Source: Nocardioides alpinus
GTDB taxonomy: Bacteria; Actinomycetota; Actinomycetes; Propionibacteriales; Nocardioidaceae
Length of the DNA: 64,000 nucleotides
Direction of reading: 5' to 3'
NCBI RefSeq assembly: GCF_900112035.1
Contig: NZ_FOKC01000005.1
Location: 1-64,000 of the forward strand
Below the pieces are notes generated by a model. The model worked only from the letters and a program-made list of their open reading frames with translations, did no database searches and had not been told where the DNA came from. The translations under genes were made by a program, and so were the position numbers. Below are positions 26,196 through 33,897 of this stretch, in pieces (position 1 is the first letter of the stretch; each line of letters starts with the position of its first letter).

Positions 26196-26221
26196 GGAGT
26201 CACCGCCTCAGCGGTGACTCC
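26196..26221. terminator. Bidirectional terminator between malic enzyme and MMPL gene
   Basis: GGAGTCACCGC (26196-26206) and GCGGTGACTCC (26211-26221) form a perfect 11-bp stem with a CTCA loop, 14 bases past the minus-strand MMPL stop. The rest of the 163-bp gap shows nothing. Confidence 0.75.
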
Positions 26222-26234
26222 TGCACGGGAGGCC

Positions 26235-28337
26235 TCAGGCCGAGACCTTCCGCGGCCACCAGAACTTCTCGCCCAGCGTGAGGGCGAGCGCCGGCACCAG
26301 CACCGTGCGTACGACGAGGGTGTCGAGCAGCACCCCGACGAAGATGATCGCGCCGAGCTGGGCGAGCACGACCAGCGGCAGCACGCCCAGCACCGCGAAG
26401 ACCGCGGCGAGGAGGATGCCGGCGCTGGTGATCACGCCGCCGGTGGCGGTCAGGGCACGCAGCATCCCCTTGCGGGTGCCGTGCTCGCGCGCCTCCTCCC
26501 GGGCCCGGGTGACGAGGAAGATGTTGTAGTCGACGCCGAGGGCGACGAGGAACAAGAAGGCGAGCAGCGGCACGCCGGTGTCCATCGCCTCGAAGCCGAA
26601 GACGGTCCTGAAGAGCACCCACGACGCGCCCATGCTAGCGGCGTACGTCGCGACGACGGTGGCGACGAGCAGCAGCGGAGCGACGATGGAGCGCAGCAGC
26701 AGCAGGAGCGCGCCGAGCACGAGCAGCAGGATCAGCGGCAGGATCAGCAGCCGGTCCTGGGCGGCATAGTCCTTGGCGTCCACCGCCTCCGCGTCACCTC
26801 CGCCGACGTGGGTGTCGGTGAAGCCGCCGACCGCGTCGCGCACGTCGGCCACGGCCGCACGGGCGCCGTCGCTGCCGGGGTCGGCCTCCAGCACGGCGTC
26901 GATCTGGGCGATGCCGTCGCCGGTCGTCGTGACACGCGCCGAGGTGACCCCCTCGACCCCCTCGACGGCCTCGAGCACCTGCTCGGGCGTGTCGCGGGTG
27001 AGGACCTGGAGCGGGTCGCTCGTGCCGGCCGGGAAGGACTCACCGAGGCGCTCGGCTGCGGCGATCGCCTCCGGCTTCTGCAGGAACTGGTCGGCCGGGT
27101 CGAGGCCGGTGGTGATGCCCAGGGTGCCGCTCGCGAGGACGCCGAGGGCGAGGACGGTGGCGATCACGAACGTGCGCGGACGACGAGCGACCGCGTCGCC
27201 GACCCGGTGCCACAGCGAGGAGTCGGAGTCGACGAGGACGGTGTCACCGACGTGGGGCACCCGCGGCCAGAACACCCAGCGGCCGAAGAGCACCAGCGCA
27301 GCCGGGAGCACGACGAGCGCGAAGGTCGCGGCGATCACCACACCGACGGCGCACGCGAGACCCAGCCCACGCGTGGTGGGGATGACCGACAGCAGCAGGG
27401 TCAGCAGGCCGAGCACCACGGTGACCGCGCTCGAGGCCACGGCCTCGGCGGTGCGCGCGACGGCACGCGCCATCGCGAGGTGCCGCGAGTCCTCCTTCTT
27501 GAGCTCGTCGCGGTAGCGCGAGATCAGCAGCAGCGCGTAGTCGGTGCCGGCGCCGAAGACCAGCACGCTGAGGATGCCGATCGTGGACTCGTCCCAGGCC
27601 ACGCCCGTGACCTGGAGCACGTTGGTCGCGACGATGGCCGACAGCCGGTCGGCGATGCCGACGACCGTGAGCGGCACCAGCCACAGGACCGGGCTGCGGT
27701 AGGTGATGATCAGCAGCAGCGCGACCACTCCGGCGGTGGAGAGCAGCAGACGCAGGTTGGCGCCGTCGAAGACCTTGCCGAGGTCGGCCTGGATGCCCGC
27801 CGGACCGGTGACCTGGACGTCGAGACCGTCCGGGACGCCATCGCTCAGCTGCTGGCGCAGCTCGTCGACCTTGTCGATGTTGTCGGTCGCGGACGTCGAC
27901 GTCACGGGGATCGCAGCGAACGCGGCGGTGCCGTCCTCGGCCACGACGACCGGACCGGTCTGCTCACCACCCGGCTGCCCGCTGTCGCTCGGCCGGCCGC
28001 TCTCGCCGCCGCCCTCGTCGCCGCCCGCCTGCGAGAGCAGCTGACCGGCCTGGGTGTTGAGCTCCTGCAGCGCGGCCTCGTCGATCTCGCCCGAATCCGC
28101 GGTCCAGAGCACGATCGCGACCTGGCCGTCGTCATCGGGGAGCTGGTCGGCCAGCTCGACCGCGAGGGTGCTGTCGGCACCCGCCGGGAGCGTGTCGGTG
28201 GCACGGGCGTCACGCTCGCCCTCAGGCACCAGCGCGATGATCGCGAGGGCGAGGAGGATGGGCACGAGGGCGACCAGCCACGCCGTACGACGTCCGGACA
28301 CGAAGCGGGCGGGAGCGGGCGGGTGTGAGTGGGACAC
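26235..28337 (-). CDS. MMPL-family RND transporter
   Basis: 700 aa with twelve predicted membrane helices in two MMPL halves. Each half has a helix after a periplasmic porter domain; visible signatures include FGAGTDYALLLISRYRDEL and FLVALGVDYNIFLVTRAREE, the proton-relay DY motifs of the family. It would export a lipid or drug using the proton gradient. The MarR regulator is divergent across 127 bp, with a palindrome between them, so MarR probably represses this pump. Confidence 0.93.
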   Translation of the reverse strand: MSHSHPPAPARFVSGRRTAWLVALVPILLALAIIALVPEGERDARATDTLPAGADSTLAVELADQLPDDDGQVAIVLWTADSGEIDEAALQELNTQAGQLLSQAGGDEGGGESGRPSDSGQPGGEQTGPVVVAEDGTAAFAAIPVTSTSATDNIDKVDELRQQLSDGVPDGLDVQVTGPAGIQADLGKVFDGANLRLLLSTAGVVALLLIITYRSPVLWLVPLTVVGIADRLSAIVATNVLQVTGVAWDESTIGILSVLVFGAGTDYALLLISRYRDELKKEDSRHLAMARAVARTAEAVASSAVTVVLGLLTLLLSVIPTTRGLGLACAVGVVIAATFALVVLPAALVLFGRWVFWPRVPHVGDTVLVDSDSSLWHRVGDAVARRPRTFVIATVLALGVLASGTLGITTGLDPADQFLQKPEAIAAAERLGESFPAGTSDPLQVLTRDTPEQVLEAVEGVEGVTSARVTTTGDGIAQIDAVLEADPGSDGARAAVADVRDAVGGFTDTHVGGGDAEAVDAKDYAAQDRLLILPLILLLVLGALLLLLRSIVAPLLLVATVVATYAASMGASWVLFRTVFGFEAMDTGVPLLAFLFLVALGVDYNIFLVTRAREEAREHGTRKGMLRALTATGGVITSAGILLAAVFAVLGVLPLVVLAQLGAIIFVGVLLDTLVVRTVLVPALALTLGEKFWWPRKVSA

Positions 28338-28367
28338 GGTCTTCCTCGAGGTCGCTAGTCCAAATGA

Positions 28368-28394
28368 TTGCTAAGCAAGTTACTTATCAAGTTA
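28368..28394. promoter_or_regulatory. Probable MarR operator between pump and regulator
   Basis: TTGCTAAGCAA (28368-28378) is a perfect odd palindrome, and CAAGTTA occurs twice (28376-28382, 28388-28394). This AT-rich patch is exceptional in the GC-rich surroundings and lies in the divergent promoter region. Confidence 0.6.
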
Positions 28395-28464
28395 GCGGTA
28401 GACTGGGTACGCTCGCAAGCCGGCGCAGCACGCCGCAGACCAGACCGACACGGAAAGGACCCAC

Positions 28465-28950
28465 GTGAGCGACCACCTCGAGTCCGACGCGGTTCCCCCG
28501 TGGGTCGAGCGCGGCCAGGAGCGGGCGCAACCGCCGACGCTTCTCGCGCTGCGCGACCTCGTCGCGGCTGGGGGCCGGGTCAACCACGTCGTCTCGCGCC
28601 GCGCCGGCCTGAGCGAGACCGAGCTGGTGACCCTCGAGCACCTGAGCCGTGAGCAGATCGGGCCGGCCGAGGTGGCGCGCCGTCTCGAGGTGTCGACCGC
28701 GGCCGCGACCGGCATCGTCGACCGCCTGGTCGCCCGCGGGCACGTCGAACGTCGCCCCCACGACCTCGACCGCCGGCGCACCGACCTGCACATCACCGAC
28801 TCCGGACGGGGTGAGGTGGTCGGCCACCTCATGCCGATGTTCGTCGCGCTCGACCGGCACGACGCCTCCTTCACCGAGGAGGAGAAGGTGATCGTGGAGC
28901 GCTACCTGCGCGGGGCCACGCAGGCCATCGAGCGGGTGCTGGGGCCGTAG
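28465..28950 (+). CDS. MarR-family transcriptional regulator
   Basis: 161 aa. Winged helix-turn-helix: recognition region QIGPAEVARRLEVSTAAATG, wing RRPHDLDRRRTDLHIT with the typical D-R-R. Amphipathic helices at both ends make the dimer interface. AAAGGA precedes the GTG. It is divergent from the MMPL transporter and very likely controls it and itself; many MarR proteins are released by the pump's substrate. Confidence 0.9.
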   Translation: MSDHLESDAVPPWVERGQERAQPPTLLALRDLVAAGGRVNHVVSRRAGLSETELVTLEHLSREQIGPAEVARRLEVSTAAATGIVDRLVARGHVERRPHDLDRRRTDLHITDSGRGEVVGHLMPMFVALDRHDASFTEEEKVIVERYLRGATQAIERVLGP

Positions 28951-28975
28951 GTCCTGCCCCGCGCGCCGTCCGGGC

Positions 28976-29731
28976 TCAGTCGCCCTGGCCGGCCTTGCGG
29001 TGCGCGACGAGGGCCGCGCCGACGATGCCGGCGCGGTTCTGGAGGGTGGCAGGGACCATCTCGGTGTCGACCTGGATCAGGTGGCCGAACTTGTCCCACG
29101 ACTTGCTCACGCCGCCGCCGACCACGAAGAGGTCGGGGGTGAAGAGCCGCTCGAGGTGGCGGAAGTACGTCGTGAGGCGCTCGGACCACGCCTCCCAGCT
29201 GAGGCCCTCGCGCTCGCGCGCGCTCGTCGCGGCGCGCAGCTCCGCGACCTCGCCGTCGATCTCGAGGTGGCCCATCTCGGAGTTGGGCACGAGCTGGCCG
29301 TCGAAGATCATCGCGGAGCCGATGCCGGTGCCGAGGGTGATCACCATGACGAGGCCCTGGCGGCCCTTCGCCGCGCCGTACTCCGCCTCGGCGAGACCCG
29401 CCGCGTCGGCGTCGTTGACCACGTGCACCTCGCGACCCAGCGCCTCGGTGAAGATCGCGTCGGCGTCCTCGCCGATCCACGACTTGTCGATGTTGGCGGC
29501 CGAGAGCACGACGCCGCGCCGGACGATGCCGGGCACCGTCACGCCGACCGGGGTCGAGGCCGCGGGGAAGCTGTCGACGATCTGCTGGAACACCTCGGCC
29601 ACGGCCTGCGGGCTCGCCGGCTTGGGGGTGTCGATGCGGACGCGGTCGTGGGCGAAGTCGCCCTGGGAGAGGTCGACGGGCGCGCCCTTGATGCCGGTGC
29701 CGCCGAAGTCGATGCCGAAGGGATGCTGCAT
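28976..29731 (-). CDS. ppgK: Polyphosphate glucokinase
   Basis: 251 aa, ROK-like sugar kinase that phosphorylates glucose with polyphosphate or ATP. Signatures: FGIDFGGTGIKGAPVDL phosphate loop, VVNDADAAGLAEAEYG catalytic Asp region, VITLGTGIGSAMIFDG and the C-terminal VVGGGVSKSWDKFGHLI. ATG 29731 lies 7 nt after minus-strand TAGATT (29739-29744), so it may be leaderless. The family is characteristic of actinobacteria. Confidence 0.95.
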   Translation of the reverse strand: MQHPFGIDFGGTGIKGAPVDLSQGDFAHDRVRIDTPKPASPQAVAEVFQQIVDSFPAASTPVGVTVPGIVRRGVVLSAANIDKSWIGEDADAIFTEALGREVHVVNDADAAGLAEAEYGAAKGRQGLVMVITLGTGIGSAMIFDGQLVPNSEMGHLEIDGEVAELRAATSAREREGLSWEAWSERLTTYFRHLERLFTPDLFVVGGGVSKSWDKFGHLIQVDTEMVPATLQNRAGIVGAALVAHRKAGQGD

Positions 29732-29776
29732 GGGGGTCAATCTAGCGGCCGTCGCGGGCGCGGCGGGCCGGGCCCG

Positions 29777-29870
29777 CTCAGCGATCACCGGCCACCCGGT
29801 GATCGCTGAGCTTCTCGACCGTTGCAACGGTCGAGAACCCCACGGACCGGCGGCTACCCGGTGATCGCAC
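29777..29870. repeat. Array of large palindromes between ppgK and alkB
   Basis: A 15-bp stem with a 4-nt loop (29777-29791 with 29796-29810; arm CTCAGCGATCACCGG) is followed by a perfect 26-bp palindrome (29812-29837, arm TTCTCGACCGTTG). A third partial copy of the first arm, ACCCGGTGATCGC, lies at 29856-29868. Because the flanking genes diverge, this is not a simple terminator. It could be a regulator binding region or a small palindromic repeat element. Confidence 0.6.
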
Positions 29871-29891
29871 CAAGTTGACAGATCCGTACCT

Positions 29892-29929
29892 CTTGTCAAG
29901 GTGATTTACAGATCATATGGTCATGTAAA
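29892..29929 (+). promoter_or_regulatory. Candidate alkB promoter/operator
   Basis: An interrupted palindrome TTTACA-N13-TGTAAA (29905-29929, with partly symmetrical inner bases) and the short palindrome CTTGTCAAG (29892-29900) lie directly upstream of alkB in an unusually AT-rich stretch. A TTGACA hexamer is at 29875-29880. The TetR gene behind alkB is the obvious candidate to bind here. Confidence 0.5.
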
Positions 29930-29952
29930 CCTCACGGCAGGAGACCACCACC

Positions 29953-31434
29953 ATGGCCGGACATCCCACCCGACTCGCCCCCAGCGGCACGGTGCCCGAC
30001 GGCACGACGGAGCTCTGGAAGGACCGCAAGCGCTACCTGTGGCTGATCGGCCTGGTGGTCCCGAGCCTCGCGTTCGTCGCCTTCGGCGGCTACCTCGCCA
30101 CCGGGTGGAGCACCTGGTTCTGGGTCGGCCCCATCGTCATCCTCGGCATCGTCCCCGCGATCGACCTGGTCGCCGGCCTCGACCGCTCCAACCCGCCCGA
30201 CGACGTGATCGAGGCGCTGGAGCAGGACCGCTACTACCGCTGGATCACCTACCTCTTCCTGCCGATCCAGTACGTCGGCTTCCTCGGCGCGATGGCCGTG
30301 GTCGGCGGCTGGGACGCCTTCGGCCTCCTCGCCGACCAGCCGCTGGCGACGATCGACAAGATCGGCCTCGCCATCTCGATCGGCTGCATCGGCGGCATCG
30401 GGATCAACACCGCCCACGAGCTCGGCCACAAGAAGGAGGCCAACGAGCGCTGGCTCTCCAAGATCGCCCTGGCGCAGGTGTTCTACGGCCACTTCTACAT
30501 CGAGCACAACCGTGGCCACCACGTCCGTGTCGCGACCCCGGAGGACCCGGCGAGCTCGCGGCTGGGCGAGAACTTCTACCAGTTCTGGCCGCGCACGGTC
30601 GGCGGCTCCGTGAGGTCCGCGTGGCGGCTCGAGAAGCGTCGGCTGGCCCGGCGCAAGCAGAGCCCGTGGCGCCTCGACAACGACGTCCTCAACGCATGGG
30701 TGATGTCGCTCGTGCTGTGGGCCGTGGTCATCGCCGCGTTCGGGCCCGAGGTCGCGCCCTACCTCCTGGTCCAGGCGGTCGTCGGCTTCTCGCTGCTCGA
30801 GGTCGTCAACTACATGGAGCACTACGGGATGCTCCGGCAGAAGGTCGGGGTCGGCGACCGCCAGCGCTACGAGCGCGTCCTGCCCAGCCACAGCTGGAAC
30901 TCCAACAACATCGCCACCAACGTGCTGCTCTACCACCTGCAGCGGCACAGCGACCACCACGCCAACCCGACCCGGCGCTACCAGACGCTGCGCGACTTCG
31001 AGGAGAGCCCGACGCTGCCGACCGGCTACGCCGGGATGATCGTGCTCGCCATCGTCCCCGCCGTCTGGCGCCGGGTGATGGACCAGCGCGTGGTCGACCA
31101 CTTCGGCGGCGACGTGTCCCTGGCCAACATCAGCCCGCGCAAGCGCGAGACCTACCTGCGGCGGTACGCCACGCAACCGCTGCTTGAGCAGGGCGAGGAA
31201 CGAGCCCGTGTCGACACCGAGGCAGAAGCGCCGAGTCAGCGTGCGCCGGAGGTCCTGGCCGCACGCTGCCCGGGTTGCGCGTACGTCTACGAGGTCGCCG
31301 CGGGTGAGGAGCACGAGGGCTTCGCCGCGGGCACGGCCTGGGCCGACATCCCGCAGGACTGGTGCTGCCCCGACTGCGGCGTGCGCGACAAGGCCGACTT
31401 CGTGCCCTGCGCGCCCGAGAGGTCGCCGGCCTGA
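29953..31434 (+). CDS. alkB: Alkane 1-monooxygenase fused to rubredoxin (AlkB-Rd)
   Basis: 493-aa membrane di-iron hydroxylase that converts n-alkanes to 1-alkanols. About six helices and all four histidine boxes are present: HELGHK, EHNRGHH, NYMEHYG and LQRHSDHH. After a linker (about 405-432) a rubredoxin domain follows with its two CxxC iron ligands (CPGCAYVYE and CCPDCGV), so the electron donor is built in. Only a rubredoxin reductase is missing. AGGAG precedes the ATG. Part of the linker is encoded by the interspersed repeat (31177-31218). A TetR regulator follows after 56 bp, the AlkU-like position in other alkane-degrading actinobacteria. Confidence 0.95.
   Translation: MAGHPTRLAPSGTVPDGTTELWKDRKRYLWLIGLVVPSLAFVAFGGYLATGWSTWFWVGPIVILGIVPAIDLVAGLDRSNPPDDVIEALEQDRYYRWITYLFLPIQYVGFLGAMAVVGGWDAFGLLADQPLATIDKIGLAISIGCIGGIGINTAHELGHKKEANERWLSKIALAQVFYGHFYIEHNRGHHVRVATPEDPASSRLGENFYQFWPRTVGGSVRSAWRLEKRRLARRKQSPWRLDNDVLNAWVMSLVLWAVVIAAFGPEVAPYLLVQAVVGFSLLEVVNYMEHYGMLRQKVGVGDRQRYERVLPSHSWNSNNIATNVLLYHLQRHSDHHANPTRRYQTLRDFEESPTLPTGYAGMIVLAIVPAVWRRVMDQRVVDHFGGDVSLANISPRKRETYLRRYATQPLLEQGEERARVDTEAEAPSQRAPEVLAARCPGCAYVYEVAAGEEHEGFAAGTAWADIPQDWCCPDCGVRDKADFVPCAPERSPA
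31177..31218 (-). repeat. Interspersed repeat copy encoding the AlkB-rubredoxin linker
   Basis: Reads CCGCTGCTTGAGCAGGGCGA, then GGAACGAGCCCGTGTCGACACC. Aligned with the reverse complement of 56141-56178 it differs by two substitutions and four inserted bases. It is in frame and encodes PLLEQGEERARVDT. Confidence 0.8.
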
Positions 31435-31490
31435 CGACGACGTACGCCGTCGGGCGGGCGCGACCCGCCCCGCTGCCTAGACTCGTGGCC

Positions 31491-32054
31491 GTGCCCGAGA
31501 CGACCCGCGACCGCATCATCCGTGCGGCGGTGCGCCAGACCACCTCGTCGGGCTGGGCAGCGGTCACCATGGCGCGCCTCGCGGACGAGGCCGGTGTCAG
31601 CCGGCAGACCGTCTACAACGAGGTCGGGTCCAAGCCCGCCCTCGCCGAGACGATGATCCTCGAGGAGCTCGCCCGCTTCCTCGCGGTGGTCGAGCAGGCC
31701 TTCGACGCCGAGCCCACCGAGCTCACCCGCGCCATCGAGCGCGCGGTGTCCGACGTGCTGACCTACGCCCGCGCCAACACGCTGCTGCACGCCGTGGTCA
31801 GCGCGACCCACGGCGCCGACACCGAGCTGCTGCCGCTGCTGACGACCAACGCGGGATCACTGCTCGACACGGCCAAGGCGGTCGTCCTCGCCCGCGTGGC
31901 GCCGTACGCCCCGGGTCTCGACACCGACCACCTCGAGCCTGCGGCGGACATGGTCGTACGCGTCGTGCTGAGCCACGTCATGCAGCCCTCCGCCTCGCCC
32001 GAGAAGACCGGTGCCGACATCGCCTGGCTCGCCGGTCGGGTGCTCGAGGGCTGA
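31491..32054 (+). CDS. TetR-family regulator, likely of alkB
   Basis: 187 aa. N-terminal helix-turn-helix TMARLADEAGVSRQTVYNEVG, followed by a helical ligand domain. GTG 31491 is preferred over GTG 31485 because TAGACT (31478-31483) lies 7 nt ahead, suggesting a leaderless mRNA with its own promoter. It follows alkB in the same direction and probably responds to alkanes, alkanols or fatty acids; that is inferred from position only. Confidence 0.85.
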   Translation: MPETTRDRIIRAAVRQTTSSGWAAVTMARLADEAGVSRQTVYNEVGSKPALAETMILEELARFLAVVEQAFDAEPTELTRAIERAVSDVLTYARANTLLHAVVSATHGADTELLPLLTTNAGSLLDTAKAVVLARVAPYAPGLDTDHLEPAADMVVRVVLSHVMQPSASPEKTGADIAWLAGRVLEG

Positions 32055-32070
32055 GCACGGCACGCCGTGG

Positions 32071-32110
32071 CGAAGGGGTGGGCGACCGGACCGCGGCCAC
32101 CACCCCCTCG
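32071..32110. terminator. Hairpin between TetR and M28 peptidase genes
   Basis: CGAAGGGGTGG (32071-32081) pairs with CCACCCCCTCG (32100-32110) with one mismatch. The genes on both sides point towards it. Confidence 0.55.
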
Positions 32111-32124
32111 CCCGGGCGGTCAGG

Positions 32125-33759
32125 TCACTCGCTCTCGCTCTCGTGGTCGTCGTGGAGGCCACCGGACGGGCACCCGGCGGTCGTGCAGAACGTGCCCTCG
32201 GGCCCGGCCGGTGCGGGCAGCGGCACCGACTCGGGGACCGGCTCGCCGACGACACCGTTGACCGGCTCCGTCGAGTAGGCGTAGGTCAGCGCCGCATAGG
32301 CGATGAGGTCGCTGTTGACGTCCAGCGCCGCGTTGTTGTTGTTGGCGTAGGTGTCGCAGGCCAGGTGGTAGCACGGGTCGTACTGCGCGCCCGCCGTGCC
32401 GCCCCAGACCGCCTGCTGCGCCGCGGTCTTGACGCCCTCGGCGCCGGTGAACAGGCCACCCGACGGGATCCCGGCCAGGATGAAGGCCTGGTAGTCGCTG
32501 CGACCCGAGTACTGCGCGTCGTCGTAGGGCTGCCCGACCGAGGTGTAGAAGCCCTCGTAGAGGGCCTCGATCGCCGCCGATCCCTCGGGGATGGGCACGC
32601 CGGCCGGCGCGGGGAACGTCGACGTGTCGGCGTCGTAGATCGTCAGGACGTAGTTGGGCGAGCCGACCATGTCGTAGTTGAGGTAGAGCGCGATGCGGTC
32701 CTTCTCGGCCTGCGACAGGCCCTGGACGTAGGCCGTGGAGCCGAGCAGGCCCGACTCCTCGGCGCCCCACCACGCGTAGCGCACGGTGTTGACCGGCTTG
32801 ACCTTGGCCATCTGGAGTGCGGTCTCGAGGAGTGCGGCCGAGCCGGAGCCGTTGTCGTTGATGCCCGGTCCCGCCCCGACGCTGTCGAGGTGCGCACCGC
32901 TCATCACCACGTTGTCCCGGTAGGTGCCGCGCTTCTCCGCGATGACGTTGTAGTCGGTGCGGGTCTCGCTGGGCAGGACCCGCACCTGGCCGGTGGATCC
33001 CGGCTGGGCGAGCGTCACGCCATCGGCGAAGCTGGCGCCGACCACCGGGATGGTCACGACCGAGGGCACGAGCGTGCCCACGATGAGGCCCTCACGAGCG
33101 GGACTGGCGCCGTCGTTGAAGATCACGACCGCTTCCGCCCCGGCCGCCTGCGCGTTCGCCGCCTTGACGCCGAACGGACACGTACCCCGCTGGATCAGGG
33201 CGATGTCACTGGGGCCGGAGAGGTCGATGCCGGTGAAGTCGGTCGCCTCGCAGGCGCTGGTGCTGGCCCGTGGCGGGAGCAGGGCGAGGTCGATGGGGAC
33301 GACACCGCCTGACACGGTGCCGTTGCCGGAGCCGGTGTAGGTCCCCGTCGCGTAGGAAGCAGTGACGGGCCCGGTCTGGCGCAGCAGGGCGGGGAAGACG
33401 AACTGGAACTCGAACGGGTCCAGGGTGACGGTGTAGCCCGCCGCCCGGAGCTTGCCGGCGACGTAGTCGACGCTCTTGGCGTAGCCCTCGGTGCCGGCCA
33501 CGCGGCTCCCGGGGTAGTACTCGTCGTCGTTGGCGTCCGCGATGCTCTGGAAGACGGCCTGGTGGGCGCGTACGCCCTCGACCGTCACGCACTCGAGCAG
33601 CTTGGCGTAGGTGTTGTTCGTGCGCTTGGAGCACGACGGTGGCGCGGCCTCCGCCGGTGCGGCGGCACCGACCCAGGCGAGGGTGCTGGCGACGAGCGCC
33701 AGCGACAGGGGGCGCGCAGCACGTGAGGCGCGTCCCGGTGACATGTGAGGGGTGGACAT
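32125..33759 (-). CDS. Secreted M28-family zinc aminopeptidase with PA domain
   Basis: 544 aa. A signal peptide (ends about AEA-APPSC), a protease-associated insert (about 150-270, LIQRGTCPFGVKAANAQAAG) and an M28 di-zinc domain: SGAHLDSVGAGPGINDNGSG (His, Asp), WWGAEESGLLG (catalytic Glu pair) and further ligands downstream. A Pro/Glu-rich tail with GCPSGG ends the protein. It resembles aminopeptidase Y/S secreted enzymes that supply amino acids from peptides. AGGAG precedes the ATG. Confidence 0.9.
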   Translation of the reverse strand: MSTPHMSPGRASRAARPLSLALVASTLAWVGAAAPAEAAPPSCSKRTNNTYAKLLECVTVEGVRAHQAVFQSIADANDDEYYPGSRVAGTEGYAKSVDYVAGKLRAAGYTVTLDPFEFQFVFPALLRQTGPVTASYATGTYTGSGNGTVSGGVVPIDLALLPPRASTSACEATDFTGIDLSGPSDIALIQRGTCPFGVKAANAQAAGAEAVVIFNDGASPAREGLIVGTLVPSVVTIPVVGASFADGVTLAQPGSTGQVRVLPSETRTDYNVIAEKRGTYRDNVVMSGAHLDSVGAGPGINDNGSGSAALLETALQMAKVKPVNTVRYAWWGAEESGLLGSTAYVQGLSQAEKDRIALYLNYDMVGSPNYVLTIYDADTSTFPAPAGVPIPEGSAAIEALYEGFYTSVGQPYDDAQYSGRSDYQAFILAGIPSGGLFTGAEGVKTAAQQAVWGGTAGAQYDPCYHLACDTYANNNNAALDVNSDLIAYAALTYAYSTEPVNGVVGEPVPESVPLPAPAGPEGTFCTTAGCPSGGLHDDHESESE

Positions 33760-33807
33760 GAGGTCTCCTGACGGTCCGACTTCGGGGTGTCGGACAAGCC
33801 ATCTGAT

Positions 33808-33823
33808 CCACCCCTAGGGGTGG
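33808..33823. promoter_or_regulatory. CsoR/copper-operator-like palindrome
   Basis: CCACCCCTAGGGGTGG is a perfect 16-bp palindrome in the divergent region between the M28 peptidase and the MFS exporter. ACCCC-TA-GGGGT cores resemble CsoR-type metal operators. A second inverted repeat, GTCCGAC/GTCGGAC (33774-33780, 33789-33795), lies next to it. No copper gene is near, so the match could be coincidental. Confidence 0.4.
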
Positions 33824-33897
33824 CGTCAAGGGTGCCGGGGGGTCGGTCTGGACCGCTGCCCGAGCGCTCCTGCGACCGCGCGCCCTAGCCTTGCGGT

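Noticed and set aside
28990..29864. A plus-strand frame of nearly 290 codons opposite ppgK
   Set aside because: It is the complement of a clear polyphosphate glucokinase gene and has no domain similarity.
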